Of a stretch of 47,922 nt of DNA, positions 7,579 to 15,679 are shown piece after piece (positions within the stretch are counted from its first letter, which is position 1; every line of letters begins with the position of its first letter). The position numbers were made by a program, and so were the translations under genes. The DNA is from Chthoniobacterales bacterium (GTDB lineage Bacteria > Verrucomicrobiota > Verrucomicrobiia > Chthoniobacterales > UBA10450). The DNA lies in contig JAICWQ010000004.1 of assembly GCA_025934755.1 (NCBI GenBank), positions 1 through 47,922 of the forward strand, in the 5' to 3' direction. The notes below the pieces were generated by a model. The model was not told the origin of the DNA. It did no database searches and saw nothing but the letters and a program-made list of their open reading frames with translations.

Positions 7579-7660
7579 AGTTGAGAGTCTTTAGTTGAGA
7601 GATGAGAGCGAAAGAGAAGCGTTCTTGCTTCTCTCAACTCTCAACCCTCAACCCTCAACT
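7579..7660. repeat. Paired heptanucleotide-repeat arms upstream of hldD
   Basis: The left arm has four 7-bp units: AGTTGAG 7579-7585, AGTCTTT, AGTTGAG 7593-7599, AGATGAG. The right arm has four 7-bp units: CTCAACT 7633-7639, CTCAACC, CTCAACC, CTCAACT to 7660. The arms are opposed and complementary, and the 26-bp spacer holds its own hairpin AGAGAAGC/GCTTCTCT. It lies between the receptor riboswitch and hldD, which are divergent. Confidence 0.85.
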
Positions 7661-7867
7661 GATCTTTCCCTTCTTCCCGCCTTCACCCTCCGGCAACTGC
7701 CGGACGATTGGCCTTGGGAAGTCGTATCCAGTTACAGCAGCGCAACTGCTCCCGGCTTTCACGGGATTTCTCGCGCCGATCCACTTTTTCAAGCTCGCAA
7801 AGAACTGGGCCCAGAACTAGCCGCTTGCGCTTCTCGGCTCAAGATTTATTTATCTCGCAACTCATTC
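7661..7867 (+). other. Leader region of hldD, no gene recognised
   Basis: These 207 bp stay open in the hldD frame, but the encoded residues do not resemble any epimerase N-terminus. A second open frame here ends at 7820 and also matches nothing I know. The last 30 bp before hldD are AT-rich (AAGATTTATTTATCTCGCAA), which may hold the promoter -10. I see no other feature. Confidence 0.4.
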
Positions 7868-8809
7868 GTGGCTTCATCCGCTCCTAATTTCCTCGTCACC
7901 GGCGGGGCCGGCTTCATCGGCTCTAATTTGACCCTCAATCTTCAGGAAAGATTCCCGGACGCTCGCCTCACCGTCATCGACGATTTCCGGTCGGGCGATT
8001 TCAAGAATCTACTCGGTTATCGCGGCGATTTCGTCGCCCAAAATTTGGCCGCCCTGGATTGGCAGGAACAATTCGGCAGCGAGAAGTTCGACGCGATCTT
8101 CCACCTCGCTTCAATTACCGATACGACCTTGCACGATCAATTCGTCCAGGTGCACGACAACGTCGAAAGCTTTCGGCGACTGCTGAATTTCGCGAGATCA
8201 AACAAAACGAGGATTGTCTACGCATCGTCGGCCTCGACCTATGGCGCGGCTACGACAGCGAGCGTCGAATCAAATGGGGCCGCGCCGTCGAACATTTACG
8301 CGTTTTCGAAAACGATCATGGACAATCTCGCGATGCGCGAGGCCCAGGAAAATCCGAGCTGGATGATCGTCGGACTTCGCTACTTCAACGTTTACGGCCC
8401 GCGCGAAGCGCACAAGGGCGTGCCGTCGAGCATGGTTTATCATCTCAGCCAGCAAATGAAAGCCGGCCAACGGCCGCGCATATTCAAACACGGCGATCAA
8501 AAACGCGATTTCGTTTACGTGAAGGACGTGGTCGAAGGCAGCATTCTCGCGCTCGAAGCAAAAGAGAGTGGCATTTACAACCTCGGTTCAGGTCAGGCCC
8601 GCTCGTTCAACGAACTGGTCGATGTGCTGAACAAATGCCTCGGCACAAAATTTCAACCCGATTACATCGAAAATCCGCACGCCCATTACCAAAACTTTAC
8701 CGAAGCGGACCTCGAACGAGTCCGCAGCGCTCTTGGTTATCAACCGCAGTTTTCACTCGAGCGCGGGGTGGCCGATTACGTTGAGTGGCTGTACTCGGCG
8801 GACAAGTAG
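7868..8809 (+). CDS. hldD: ADP-L-glycero-D-manno-heptose 6-epimerase-like NAD-dependent epimerase
   Basis: Makes the heptose donor for the LPS inner core by epimerising ADP-heptose at C6, in the cytoplasm. From a GTG at 7868 it is 313 residues, matching family size. Visible are the NAD-binding VTGGAGFIGSNL near the N-terminus, SSASTYG with the following YAFSK (the Tyr/Lys pair of the short-chain dehydrogenase type), YFNVYGPRE, HGDQKRDFVYVKDVV, and the C-terminal YQNFTEADL typical of HldD. The frame is open upstream to 7595, but that extension is repeat-derived and does not match the family. There is no obvious ribosome site. The general epimerase call is certain; the heptose specificity is likely. 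Confidence 0.87.
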   Translation: MASSAPNFLVTGGAGFIGSNLTLNLQERFPDARLTVIDDFRSGDFKNLLGYRGDFVAQNLAALDWQEQFGSEKFDAIFHLASITDTTLHDQFVQVHDNVESFRRLLNFARSNKTRIVYASSASTYGAATTASVESNGAAPSNIYAFSKTIMDNLAMREAQENPSWMIVGLRYFNVYGPREAHKGVPSSMVYHLSQQMKAGQRPRIFKHGDQKRDFVYVKDVVEGSILALEAKESGIYNLGSGQARSFNELVDVLNKCLGTKFQPDYIENPHAHYQNFTEADLERVRSALGYQPQFSLERGVADYVEWLYSADK

Positions 8810-8821
8810 TCGGTAGGCCAC

Positions 8822-8833
8822 GCTCCGCGGAGC
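8822..8833. repeat. Palindrome in the hldD-osmC convergent gap
   Basis: A perfect 12-bp palindrome, GCTCCGCGGAGC, lies in a 64-bp gap between convergent genes, within GC-rich repeat-like sequence (8818-8872). It could act as a bidirectional transcript end, though no T-tract is present. Confidence 0.5.
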
Positions 8834-8873
8834 CGCCTCACGGAACCGGCCCGACAGAGTCTCGCCCTGCCAA

Positions 8874-9302
8874 TCAACCGCCAGTCCGGCTCGGACCTTC
8901 CCAGAAAAACTTTGTCGGGCGTTTGATTTCCGCCGGAAGACTTTTGTGCACCGGACAATTGAGTGCGGTTTGCTCCAGGACTTCCCGATGAGGTGAATCC
9001 GGCGGAAGCGGAATGTGAACTTCGCTTGGCAAGCCAACGATGCGGCGCGGTGCGTCGTTCGACATTTCTTTCTGAACGCTGACCTTCATTCCGCGAAGAT
9101 CGACCCCAAGCGATTCAGCCTTGAGTCCCATCGTTGTGCTGATGCACGTCCCGAGCGCGGTCGCGACCAGATCGGTCGGCGAAAACGCTTCGCCTTTACC
9201 TTTGTTGTCGGTAGGGGCATCGGTCGCGATTTTCGTTTTCGAGGGCCCGTGGGTTGCATCGCAATGCAGATCGCCGGTGTATTCAACGTCTACTTTGACC
9301 AT
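8874..9302 (-). CDS. OsmC family peroxiredoxin-like protein
   Basis: 142 residues. It carries the OsmC fold signature: SPTDLVATALGTCISTTMG with C53, and ALNCPVHKSL with C116, the two redox cysteines that reduce organic hydroperoxides in OsmC/Ohr proteins. The VKVDVEYTGDLHC start and late PTKFFWEGP are typical of the YhfA-like branch. The last few codons run into repeat-like sequence. It is downstream of a GH26-like gene on the same strand, with a two-hairpin element between. The cellular reductant and exact substrate cannot be told from sequence. Confidence 0.9.
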   Translation of the reverse strand: MVKVDVEYTGDLHCDATHGPSKTKIATDAPTDNKGKGEAFSPTDLVATALGTCISTTMGLKAESLGVDLRGMKVSVQKEMSNDAPRRIVGLPSEVHIPLPPDSPHREVLEQTALNCPVHKSLPAEIKRPTKFFWEGPSRTGG

Positions 9303-9338
9303 GTGGAACTATGTGACGCATCATCCAGCTTGTCATGT

Positions 9339-9401
9339 AAAGGTAGGGGGCGATTGCCCTCAATCGCCCGCGGGCCGTTGGGGGCAACGGCCCCTACCTT
9401 T
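9339..9401. repeat. Two-hairpin mini-element with terminal inverted repeats (osmC / GH26 gap)
   Basis: The 11-bp perfect terminal inverted repeat AAAGGTAGGGG (9339-9349) / CCCCTACCTTT (9391-9401) encloses two perfect 9-bp stems: GGGCGATTG/CAATCGCCC (9348-9356/9361-9369) and GGGCCGTTG/CAACGGCCC (9372-9380/9385-9393). The right end supplies the TAG stop codon of the GH26-like gene (9394-9396). Confidence 0.9.
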
Positions 9402-10458
9402 GAATGAGCGCCGTTTCTTGAATCCTGTCGCGATGTTGCGCAAATTCGTCCCGAAACACGCGCGTTAGCTCGGCGTTGTGCAGAACGATCATGTCGGTGT
9501 CGTGCTTTTTGTAATCGTCATTTTGCCAGCCCTCGTTCCACCAGCAAAATCCAACGATCGCCGGCCAACGATTTGAAAACAGATCATCCAGGGCATTTCG
9601 AGTCCACTTCACCACATCAACGCGGCGGTTGTTCAAATCGCAGCCGAACTCAGCGACGATCACCGGTTTTCCTGGCGCAAGCTTCGTCAGGCGCGGATAG
9701 GCGTCGCGCATTTTGAATGCGAAACTTTCGGCGCCGTCGCGGGTCAACGGCGTGGTCGGTCCGTAGGCGCTCAGCGCGACCCAATCACAATAATTCGCGC
9801 CCGGGAAATAATTTTCGAACGCGTTCCATTTTCGCTCCGGCTCGTCGTACCAGTTCACGTGCCAGACCCAGGTCAAGTTGCCGGCGCTTTCCGCGCGCAT
9901 CAGATCAACGATGTGTCGATAAGCCGCGACGTAACGCTTCGGTCCTTCGGCGGGACCGCCGTTCCATTTTCCATTCCAACTGAACCAGTTTCCGTTGGGC
10001 TCCGTTCCCCACTCGATCAAAATCGGCGAGCCAAATGTTTTTGCGTCCCGGGCCCAGGCGCGAAGATCGGGGTCGAATTCGCCGGCAATGATTTTCGCCA
10101 CGGAGAATTTTTTCTCACTGTGCTCCTGATCAACATCGGACCGAAGCATCAATCGAACGTAGGGAACCTTTCCGACATCGCGAATCCAACCGCACCTCTC
10201 GGCCGGAAATTTTCGCGATTCGAACCAATTGTCTGAGAAATAAACCCAGACGGTTTTGGCGCCGACCGCTTGTTCGTAACGCACCACATCCGCAGGGTTA
10301 ACATCATGCTCGGTCGGGTCGTGCGTATCAGTGCCGACGCCACCCCAATAAAATCCATGATAAAGTTTTCCAGTGGGCGGCGGGAGAATTCGGGCCGATT
10401 CAGCACGCAGAAGGAGGACGCTGCTGAAAAAAGCCGCGAGAAAAATCTTCACCAGCAC
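9394..10458 (-). CDS. Secreted glycoside hydrolase, GH26-like (mannanase-type fold)
   Basis: About 354 residues with a signal peptide (IFLAAFFSSVLLLRAES). The clan GH-A pattern is clear: the acid/base glutamate E153 in EWGTEPNGNW and the nucleophile E270 in VIVAEFG, 117 residues apart, with WWNEGW near the end of the barrel. GH26 enzymes are mostly endo-beta-mannanases, but the exact substrate cannot be read here. The start may be GTG 10458 or the GTG at 10452; both sit hard against a mini-element (10460-10515). The stop codon comes from another mini-element. Same strand as the DUF2383 gene upstream and osmC downstream. Confidence 0.8.
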   Translation of the reverse strand: MLVKIFLAAFFSSVLLLRAESARILPPPTGKLYHGFYWGGVGTDTHDPTEHDVNPADVVRYEQAVGAKTVWVYFSDNWFESRKFPAERCGWIRDVGKVPYVRLMLRSDVDQEHSEKKFSVAKIIAGEFDPDLRAWARDAKTFGSPILIEWGTEPNGNWFSWNGKWNGGPAEGPKRYVAAYRHIVDLMRAESAGNLTWVWHVNWYDEPERKWNAFENYFPGANYCDWVALSAYGPTTPLTRDGAESFAFKMRDAYPRLTKLAPGKPVIVAEFGCDLNNRRVDVVKWTRNALDDLFSNRWPAIVGFCWWNEGWQNDDYKKHDTDMIVLHNAELTRVFRDEFAQHRDRIQETALIQR

Positions 10459-10459
10459 A

Positions 10460-10515
10460 TTGTAGGGCAGGCGATCCGTCTGCCAAATCGCCGACGGATG
10501 CCCGTCACCCTACAA
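10460..10515. repeat. Two-hairpin mini-element with terminal inverted repeats (GH26 / DUF2383 gap)
   Basis: TTGTAGGG (10460-10467) and CCCTACAA (10508-10515) bracket two hairpins, GGCAG/CTGCC and GACGG/CCGTC. The GTAGGGCA(A/G)GCG end resembles the element in alaS (19166-19218). It starts one base before the proposed start codon of the GH26-like gene, so it replaces any native leader. Confidence 0.85.
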
Positions 10516-10546
10516 TCGGGAGGTACAGCCGCAAAGCGGCGCGAGA

Positions 10547-11002
10547 CTAAGTCTTCTTCGCGGCGTCGCGCAGTTGTTTCACGCGATCGTGCGCGCTTTG
10601 AATTTCGGTGAATTGACGCGAAACGATTTCGCGCGCCGTCCCGGTCAATCCATCCTGCATTGCTTCTTCGTATTCGTGCACGGCTGAATCTTCGCCTCGC
10701 TCGCACTCGCTCAGGATCGATTTGTCATCGCCGCTGGTGACGGCAGATTTCAAATTGATCCAGGCTCGATGCATCGCTCCGGCAGCACTGCTGGATTTCT
10801 CCGGCTTCGATTCTCCAAGCGTTTGGGCCTGGGTCTGCAGTTCGCTCGCAAAGCGGTGTCGCTGTTGCGAATATTGCTGAAATAGTGATTTCAGCTGTGG
10901 ATCTTTCACGGCTTCGGAAGCTTCCTTGAAGCCCTTCTCGCCATCCTTCAATGTCTCGATCAAGCTGTTGATCGTTGAAATAGCCTCTTTTTGTTGTGCC
11001 AT
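10547..11002 (-). CDS. DUF2383 / PA2169-family four-helix-bundle protein
   Basis: 151 residues, all helical by composition: INSLIETLKDGEKGFKEASEAV, a second helix of QQRHRFASELQTQA type, then ECERGEDSAVHEYEEAM and a final helix. This is the PA2169/DUF2383 ferritin-like bundle, often stress-linked; no function is established. Acidic and His residues at E22, H49 and E103-E107 could bind metal, but this is inference. It is divergent from DUF5069 (92 bp between) and upstream of the GH26-like gene. Confidence 0.85.
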   Translation of the reverse strand: MAQQKEAISTINSLIETLKDGEKGFKEASEAVKDPQLKSLFQQYSQQRHRFASELQTQAQTLGESKPEKSSSAAGAMHRAWINLKSAVTSGDDKSILSECERGEDSAVHEYEEAMQDGLTGTAREIVSRQFTEIQSAHDRVKQLRDAAKKT

Positions 11003-11094
11003 AGTACAATTGGTTCGCGTTTCGGGCGGCTTCCAGTTCCAACAAAATTTTCGCCACCTCCTTGCGACATTTCCTCAAGCCATTAGCGTGAAAT

Positions 11095-11550
11095 ATGAAT
11101 ACAAAGGTGATAGGGAAAGATCTGACAAAGGAATCACCGCGCAGTCCGCGCATTCGCGTTGGCGGTTATGCAATTCTCGGACGCACGCTCGACAAATGTC
11201 GCGCGCTTGTTGCCGGTGACATTGGTGATTACCACTTCGATTGTCCGCTCGACAACATGCTCTTCGGCTTCAAAGGCGTGAAAGGCGTCGATTTCAAGGC
11301 CCAAATCGAGACCGGGGCCGGGGACCAGGAAATGGTCGAATGGTTGAATCGCAATGGCGAAAACAAAACGCCGGATGAAATCAAACGCTGGAGCGACGAA
11401 GTGACGGCGAACAATCCGTACAACGACCCGGAGAAACGGGAATGGTTTGCCGAAAATGTGAAACCGCTTGGCCTCGATCCAAAAACAACAACCTTGTTCG
11501 ATTGGCTCGAAGCCGACGACAAAGCCAGTCACGCAAAAAAGGCGGCATAA
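11095..11550 (+). CDS. DUF5069 domain protein
   Basis: 151 residues, soluble, no signal peptide. The family pattern is present: SPRIRVGGYAILGRTLDKCRALVAGDIGDYHFDCPLDNMLFGF, followed by FAENVKPLGLDPKTTTLFDWLEADD. DUF5069 proteins are common in Verrucomicrobiota and Planctomycetota and have no assigned function. It has no obvious ribosome site. An ABC1 kinase gene follows on the same strand 83 bp downstream. Confidence 0.88.
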   Translation: MNTKVIGKDLTKESPRSPRIRVGGYAILGRTLDKCRALVAGDIGDYHFDCPLDNMLFGFKGVKGVDFKAQIETGAGDQEMVEWLNRNGENKTPDEIKRWSDEVTANNPYNDPEKREWFAENVKPLGLDPKTTTLFDWLEADDKASHAKKAA

Positions 11551-11633
11551 ACGTAATCTCAATCTTTTTCACGCGCGGCCTCATCGGAAACGGTGGGGCC
11601 GTTTTGCTGCGGAGTTTCGTTCTACAAGTGACT

Positions 11634-13298
11634 ATGGGCATATCGCTTAGACCGCAGCATCTCAATCGCTATCGGCAGATCGCCTGGCTCTTCATGAAGT
11701 ATGGCCGTTCCGATCTGGTAAAGCAGAGCGGCCTCGATGAAACACTGGCCGCCGAGCAAAAGGCCAGCCCGAAAGAAGCGGCCAAAGCCGACGAGCTGGC
11801 CAACGACTTGGAGAAGCTTGGGCCGACCTTCGTAAAACTTGGGCAGTTGCTTTCCACCCGGGTCGAGTTGCTGCCCCGCGCTTACATCGAAGGGCTCGCT
11901 CGTTTACAGGACAACGTGGAGCCGTTTGATTTCGCCGACGTCGAGAACACCGTGATCAGCGAAATCGGCGTCCGCATGTCGAAGGCGTTTTCCGATTTCC
12001 AATCCAGACCGCTGGCATCGGCCTCGCTCGGGCAGGTCCATCTTGCTCGCTTGCGCGATGGCCGCGCCGTCGCCGTGAAAGTCCAGCGACCCGGGATTCG
12101 CGAGGCAATGATGGAAGATCTCGACGCCCTGGGAGAAATCGCCGAATTCCTCGACCGCCATACCGACTTGGGCAAGCGCTACCGATTTACCCAAATGCTT
12201 GATCAGTTTCGCAAAAGCGTTTTGCGCGAGCTCGATTATCGTTTGGAAGCGCAGAACCTCGCGACTTTTCGGAAACAACTGCAGAATTTCGACCGGATCA
12301 TCGTCCCGGCGCCTATTGATGACTATTGCTCCCAGCGCGTTCTGACCATGGAGTACGTGCCCGGAAAAAAAATTACCGAAATGAGTCCTCTCGCGCGGAT
12401 GGAGTTCGACGGCGCGGCCCTGGCTGAAGAATTGTTTCGCGCCTATCTCGATCAAATTTTAGTGCACGGGTTTTTTCACGCCGATCCGCATCCCGGAAAT
12501 GTTTTTTTGACGGACGATTACCGGATCGCGCTGCTCGATCTTGGCATGGTCGGGCGAATCGCCCCGCGTCTGCAGGAAGATCTGCTTCAACTGTTGCTCG
12601 CGATCTCGGAGGGCCGCGGCGACGAAGCCGCGCAGATCGCGATCAAGATCGGCGATCGCAGAGAGGAGTTCGACGAAAAAGAATTCACCCGCAAAATGTC
12701 CGAGCTGGTCCTGGTTCAGAAGTCCGCCACCGTCGACCAAATGGAAGTTGGCCGGCTCGTCCTCGAAGTGACTCAAACCTCGGCCGAAAGCGGCATTCTC
12801 GCGCCGGCCGAACTGACATTGCTCGGAAAGACTTTGCTCAATCTCGATCAAGTAGGAAGGACCCTCGATCCAGAATTCGATCCGAACGCATCGATCCGGC
12901 GCAATTCCGCGCAAATTTTGCAACAAAGAGTTTGGAAATCGCTTTCACCGGGAAATCTGTTCAGCGGCGTTCTTGAGCTGAAAGATTTACTCCAGCGATT
13001 GCCCGCACGGCTTAACAAATTCATCGACGCGATTGCCAACGGCGAATTCAAAATTTCTGTCGACGCGATCGACGAGCGCAAATTAATGGTCGGATTTCAG
13101 AAAGTTGCGAATCGGATCACGGTCGGATTGATCGTGGCAGCCCTGATCGTCGGCGCCGCGCTATTGATGCGCGTCGACACGACCTTTCGAATATGGGGTT
13201 ACCCGGGGCTCGCGATTGTTTTCTTTCTTGGTGCGGCCGCCGCCGGTGTTGTTCTCCTCATCAACATTTTGTTCTACGACAAGTCGAACAAGGAGTGA
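11634..13298 (+). CDS. ubiB: ABC1/UbiB-family atypical kinase
   Basis: 554 residues from the ATG at 11634; the upstream open frame overlaps DUF5069 and is not family-like. ABC1 hallmarks: LGPTFVKLGQLLSTR (KxGQ motif), ASASLGQVHLARL (Ala-rich loop), VAVKVQRPG (the ATP-site lysine), HADPHPGNVFL (catalytic loop) and LLDLGMVGR (metal-binding DFG equivalent). Two C-terminal membrane segments lie at about 500-552. UbiB proteins support isoprenoid quinone synthesis, probably by ATP-driven handling of lipid intermediates at the inner membrane. No other quinone genes are nearby, so the pathway link is by family only. Confidence 0.9.
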   Translation: MGISLRPQHLNRYRQIAWLFMKYGRSDLVKQSGLDETLAAEQKASPKEAAKADELANDLEKLGPTFVKLGQLLSTRVELLPRAYIEGLARLQDNVEPFDFADVENTVISEIGVRMSKAFSDFQSRPLASASLGQVHLARLRDGRAVAVKVQRPGIREAMMEDLDALGEIAEFLDRHTDLGKRYRFTQMLDQFRKSVLRELDYRLEAQNLATFRKQLQNFDRIIVPAPIDDYCSQRVLTMEYVPGKKITEMSPLARMEFDGAALAEELFRAYLDQILVHGFFHADPHPGNVFLTDDYRIALLDLGMVGRIAPRLQEDLLQLLLAISEGRGDEAAQIAIKIGDRREEFDEKEFTRKMSELVLVQKSATVDQMEVGRLVLEVTQTSAESGILAPAELTLLGKTLLNLDQVGRTLDPEFDPNASIRRNSAQILQQRVWKSLSPGNLFSGVLELKDLLQRLPARLNKFIDAIANGEFKISVDAIDERKLMVGFQKVANRITVGLIVAALIVGAALLMRVDTTFRIWGYPGLAIVFFLGAAAAGVVLLINILFYDKSNKE

Positions 13299-13366
13299 AC
13301 CTGGCCTGACATTGGCAGGGCCGGCGCGCGCCCCCCGGACCGCGGACGCCGCAACGCGGCGCCCCT

Positions 13367-14971
13367 TTACGACTTTACGATCGGCGGCGGATTGTCTTCC
13401 GTGATGCCGGTATCGACTCCACCGCGCAGTTTGCTGTGCCGAACGCTGTAGAGAAAGTAAATCACAAGGCCGATCGCGAGCCAGACAAAGAAACGAACCC
13501 ACGTTTCAACCGGCAGGCTAAGCATCAAGACAAAGCAAAGGAACACGCCAAGAATTGGAAAAACCGGCACAAACGGCACCCGAAACGGCCGCGGCCGGCT
13601 CGCGTCCGTGCGCCGCAGGATGACAACGCCGATGCAAACCAGAATAAACGCGAACAGCGTCCCAATGTTGGTCAAGTCAGCGAGGGATCCGATATCGACC
13701 ACCGCTGCGACCGCAGCGACGACCACACCGGTCCAGATAGTCGTGATATGCGGCGTGCGAAATCGCTGATGAATCCTCGCGAAGTATTGCGGAAGCAGAC
13801 CGTCGCGGGCCATGGACATGAAAATGCGCGGCTGGCCAAGTTGAAACACGAGCAGCACCGAAGTCGTTCCAGCAAGGGCTCCGGCGCTGACCAATGCTTG
13901 CGCCCACGGCTTGCTGGCGAACGCAGTCGCAACCGCCGCCGAGTCGTTGAGATAGACCGTGTAATGCTTGATCCCGGTCAGGATGATTGAAACCAGCACG
14001 TACAAGAGGGTGCAGATGATCAGGCTGGCAATGATTCCAATCGGCATGTCGCGCTGTGGATTGCGGGTTTCCTCCGCCGTCGTCGAAACGGCGTCAAAAC
14101 CGATGAAGGCGAAAAAGACAATCGCTGCACCGCTCATCACCCCAGTAAACCCGTTCGGCACAAACGGGTGCCAATTCGGCGGGTTTACCATGAACGCCCC
14201 GAACGCGATTACGAACACCACCACCGCGGTCTTAATAATGACGATGATTGTGTTCGCGCCGGCGGTTTCACGAATGCCATAGACCAGCAGCATCGTCACC
14301 GCGGCAACAATGAGGATGGCCGGCAAATTGAACGCGATCGAATGGCCGGCGATCAAGGGCAGGGTTGAGGACGAATAATTCGCGAGATCCCCGCTCTTGC
14401 TGGAAATTTTTTGCAGCGCCGTTGTGTGATCCGTCATCAGCCACAGCGGAAATTTTAAATTAAACAGACTGCCGCACAATTGGACGAAGTATCCCGACCA
14501 GCTCACCGCCACCGCCATGTTGCCGACGGCGTATTCAAGAATCAGGTCCCAACCAATAATCCAGGCGATGATTTCGCCAAGCGTCGCGTAGGAATACGTG
14601 TAAGCAGAGCCGGAAACTGGAATCATCGATGCCAGCTCGGCATAGCAAAGCGCAGCGAAAGCGCAGGCCAATCCCGCGACGATGAAAGAGATCGCAATCG
14701 CGGGACCCGCTCCGGAGCGGCCAAGGACAACATCCGCACCAGAAAACCATGCCTGGATAAAATTCATCACCGGGGTTTCGAGCCGCGAGCCGAAGGTCTG
14801 GCCGGCCGCGGCCGTTCCAGTGAGGGAAAAAATTCCAGCGCCGATAATCGCGCCGATCCCGATGCAGGTGAGGGCGAACGCGCCCAGCGTCCGTTTCATT
14901 TGCCGATCCGGAGCCGCCGCTTCGGCCATCAAATGGTCCGGACTCTTTTTCCGAAAAAGTTGGGATGCCAT
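13367..14971 (-). CDS. APC-superfamily cationic amino acid permease
   Basis: 534 residues with 12 or more membrane segments. The N-terminus reads [28 protein letters not shown], the conserved substrate-binding unwound helix of APC transporters. Further motifs include [59 protein letters not shown] and [15 protein letters not shown], the last two typical of the CAT/YfnA subfamily. It imports amino acids with protons or as an exchanger; exact substrate not readable. Convergent with the ABC1 kinase, with a GC-rich repeat-like gap (13299-13366). A tiny membrane protein gene is divergent upstream. Confidence 0.93.
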   Translation of the reverse strand: MASQLFRKKSPDHLMAEAAAPDRQMKRTLGAFALTCIGIGAIIGAGIFSLTGTAAAGQTFGSRLETPVMNFIQAWFSGADVVLGRSGAGPAIAISFIVAGLACAFAALCYAELASMIPVSGSAYTYSYATLGEIIAWIIGWDLILEYAVGNMAVAVSWSGYFVQLCGSLFNLKFPLWLMTDHTTALQKISSKSGDLANYSSSTLPLIAGHSIAFNLPAILIVAAVTMLLVYGIRETAGANTIIVIIKTAVVVFVIAFGAFMVNPPNWHPFVPNGFTGVMSGAAIVFFAFIGFDAVSTTAEETRNPQRDMPIGIIASLIICTLLYVLVSIILTGIKHYTVYLNDSAAVATAFASKPWAQALVSAGALAGTTSVLLVFQLGQPRIFMSMARDGLLPQYFARIHQRFRTPHITTIWTGVVVAAVAAVVDIGSLADLTNIGTLFAFILVCIGVVILRRTDASRPRPFRVPFVPVFPILGVFLCFVLMLSLPVETWVRFFVWLAIGLVIYFLYSVRHSKLRGGVDTGITEDNPPPIVKS

Positions 14972-15057
14972 GGAGAAAGTTCCGGAATCGTGTCACCGCG
15001 GCTTGGCGCTGGTCAAGCAATTGTAGCTGCTAATACCCCGTGGCCCAAGTCTAGCTG

Positions 15058-15279
15058 ATGAGTCACATCGTGAACTTCGGCACGGCAAATCTGCTTGGAG
15101 GCTTCATCTTCGGATCGATCGGTTTTGTCGCCTTCATTTACGGAAAGCGAATGAACCTGTGGGCGCCGATCTTTCTCGGCCTCGCCCTCATGATTTATCC
15201 ATATTTCGTCAACAATGACGTCGTTCTCTGGGTCGCCGGAGTTGTCGGTTCGGTGACGCTTTGGTTCGTGCGAACCTGA
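15058..15279 (+). CDS. Small membrane protein, function unknown
   Basis: 73 residues with two predicted membrane helices: LLGGFIFGSIGFVAFIYG, then a KRMNLW link and IFLGLALMIYPYFV, with a possible third, VVLWVAGVVGSVTLWFV. Similar short proteins occur widely in bacteria beside transporters; I do not know a function. It is divergent from the amino acid permease (86 bp) and ends at a bidirectional terminator (15300-15333). Confidence 0.75.
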   Translation: MSHIVNFGTANLLGGFIFGSIGFVAFIYGKRMNLWAPIFLGLALMIYPYFVNNDVVLWVAGVVGSVTLWFVRT

Positions 15280-15299
15280 CTCCTGGCTCGCGCCAAATA

Positions 15300-15333
15300 A
15301 AAAGCGGAGCCCGCGTTCACGAACTCCGCTTTT
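15300..15333. terminator. Bidirectional Rho-independent terminator
   Basis: AAAAGCGGAG (15300-15309) pairs with CTCCGCTTTT (15324-15333), giving a GC stem with A- and T-rich flanks on both strands. It sits between two convergent small genes. Confidence 0.85.
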
Positions 15334-15351
15334 AAAGCTGCTTCTACCCGA

Positions 15352-15579
15352 CTATCGGGCGTTGCCCATCCCCCGCTCGGTCTCGCTAATCGCGCGATCG
15401 GTGTTTTCAATCGCCCGAACCCGCCAACCACCTTTGTTATGCTCCGCCGATTGAAGTTCGGCACGGGCCGCGCGTAAATGTTCCAGAGCCCGGCGCATAT
15501 GAGGCTGGTCCGCCCGAGCCGACACGTTGAATGCGCAAATTGCTGCTAAACCAAGGATCGTAATTTTGATTGTTTTCAT
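15352..15579 (-). CDS. Small exported helical protein, unknown function
   Basis: 75 residues from the ATG at 15579; the longer reading upstream lacks a signal peptide. A clean signal peptide (MKTIKITILGLAAICAFNVSARA) is followed by a helix, HMRRALEHLRAARAELQSAEHNKGGWRVRAIENTDRAISETERGM. This arrangement of a short helical hairpin with a KGG turn recurs in small periplasmic proteins of many bacteria; no function known to me. Tail to tail with the small membrane protein across a shared terminator. Confidence 0.75.
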   Translation of the reverse strand: MKTIKITILGLAAICAFNVSARADQPHMRRALEHLRAARAELQSAEHNKGGWRVRAIENTDRAISETERGMGNAR

Positions 15580-15679
15580 GGGTCGGTTGTTAATCGCGCG
15601 AATTCTATCCGTCAAGACAGGCACGGCCTTACAAGGCAGGCATGGACGGGGCGAGCGTTATTCAGTAACCTCGCCCGCC

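Noticed and set aside
7595-7867. N-terminal extension of hldD
   Set aside because: The frame is open but begins in the heptad repeats and encodes residues unlike any epimerase; the GTG at 7868 fits the family length.
13436-13990. Long open frames opposite the amino acid permease and opposite alaS
   Set aside because: They are antisense to well-supported genes and have shadow-type composition rich in R, H, D and Q.
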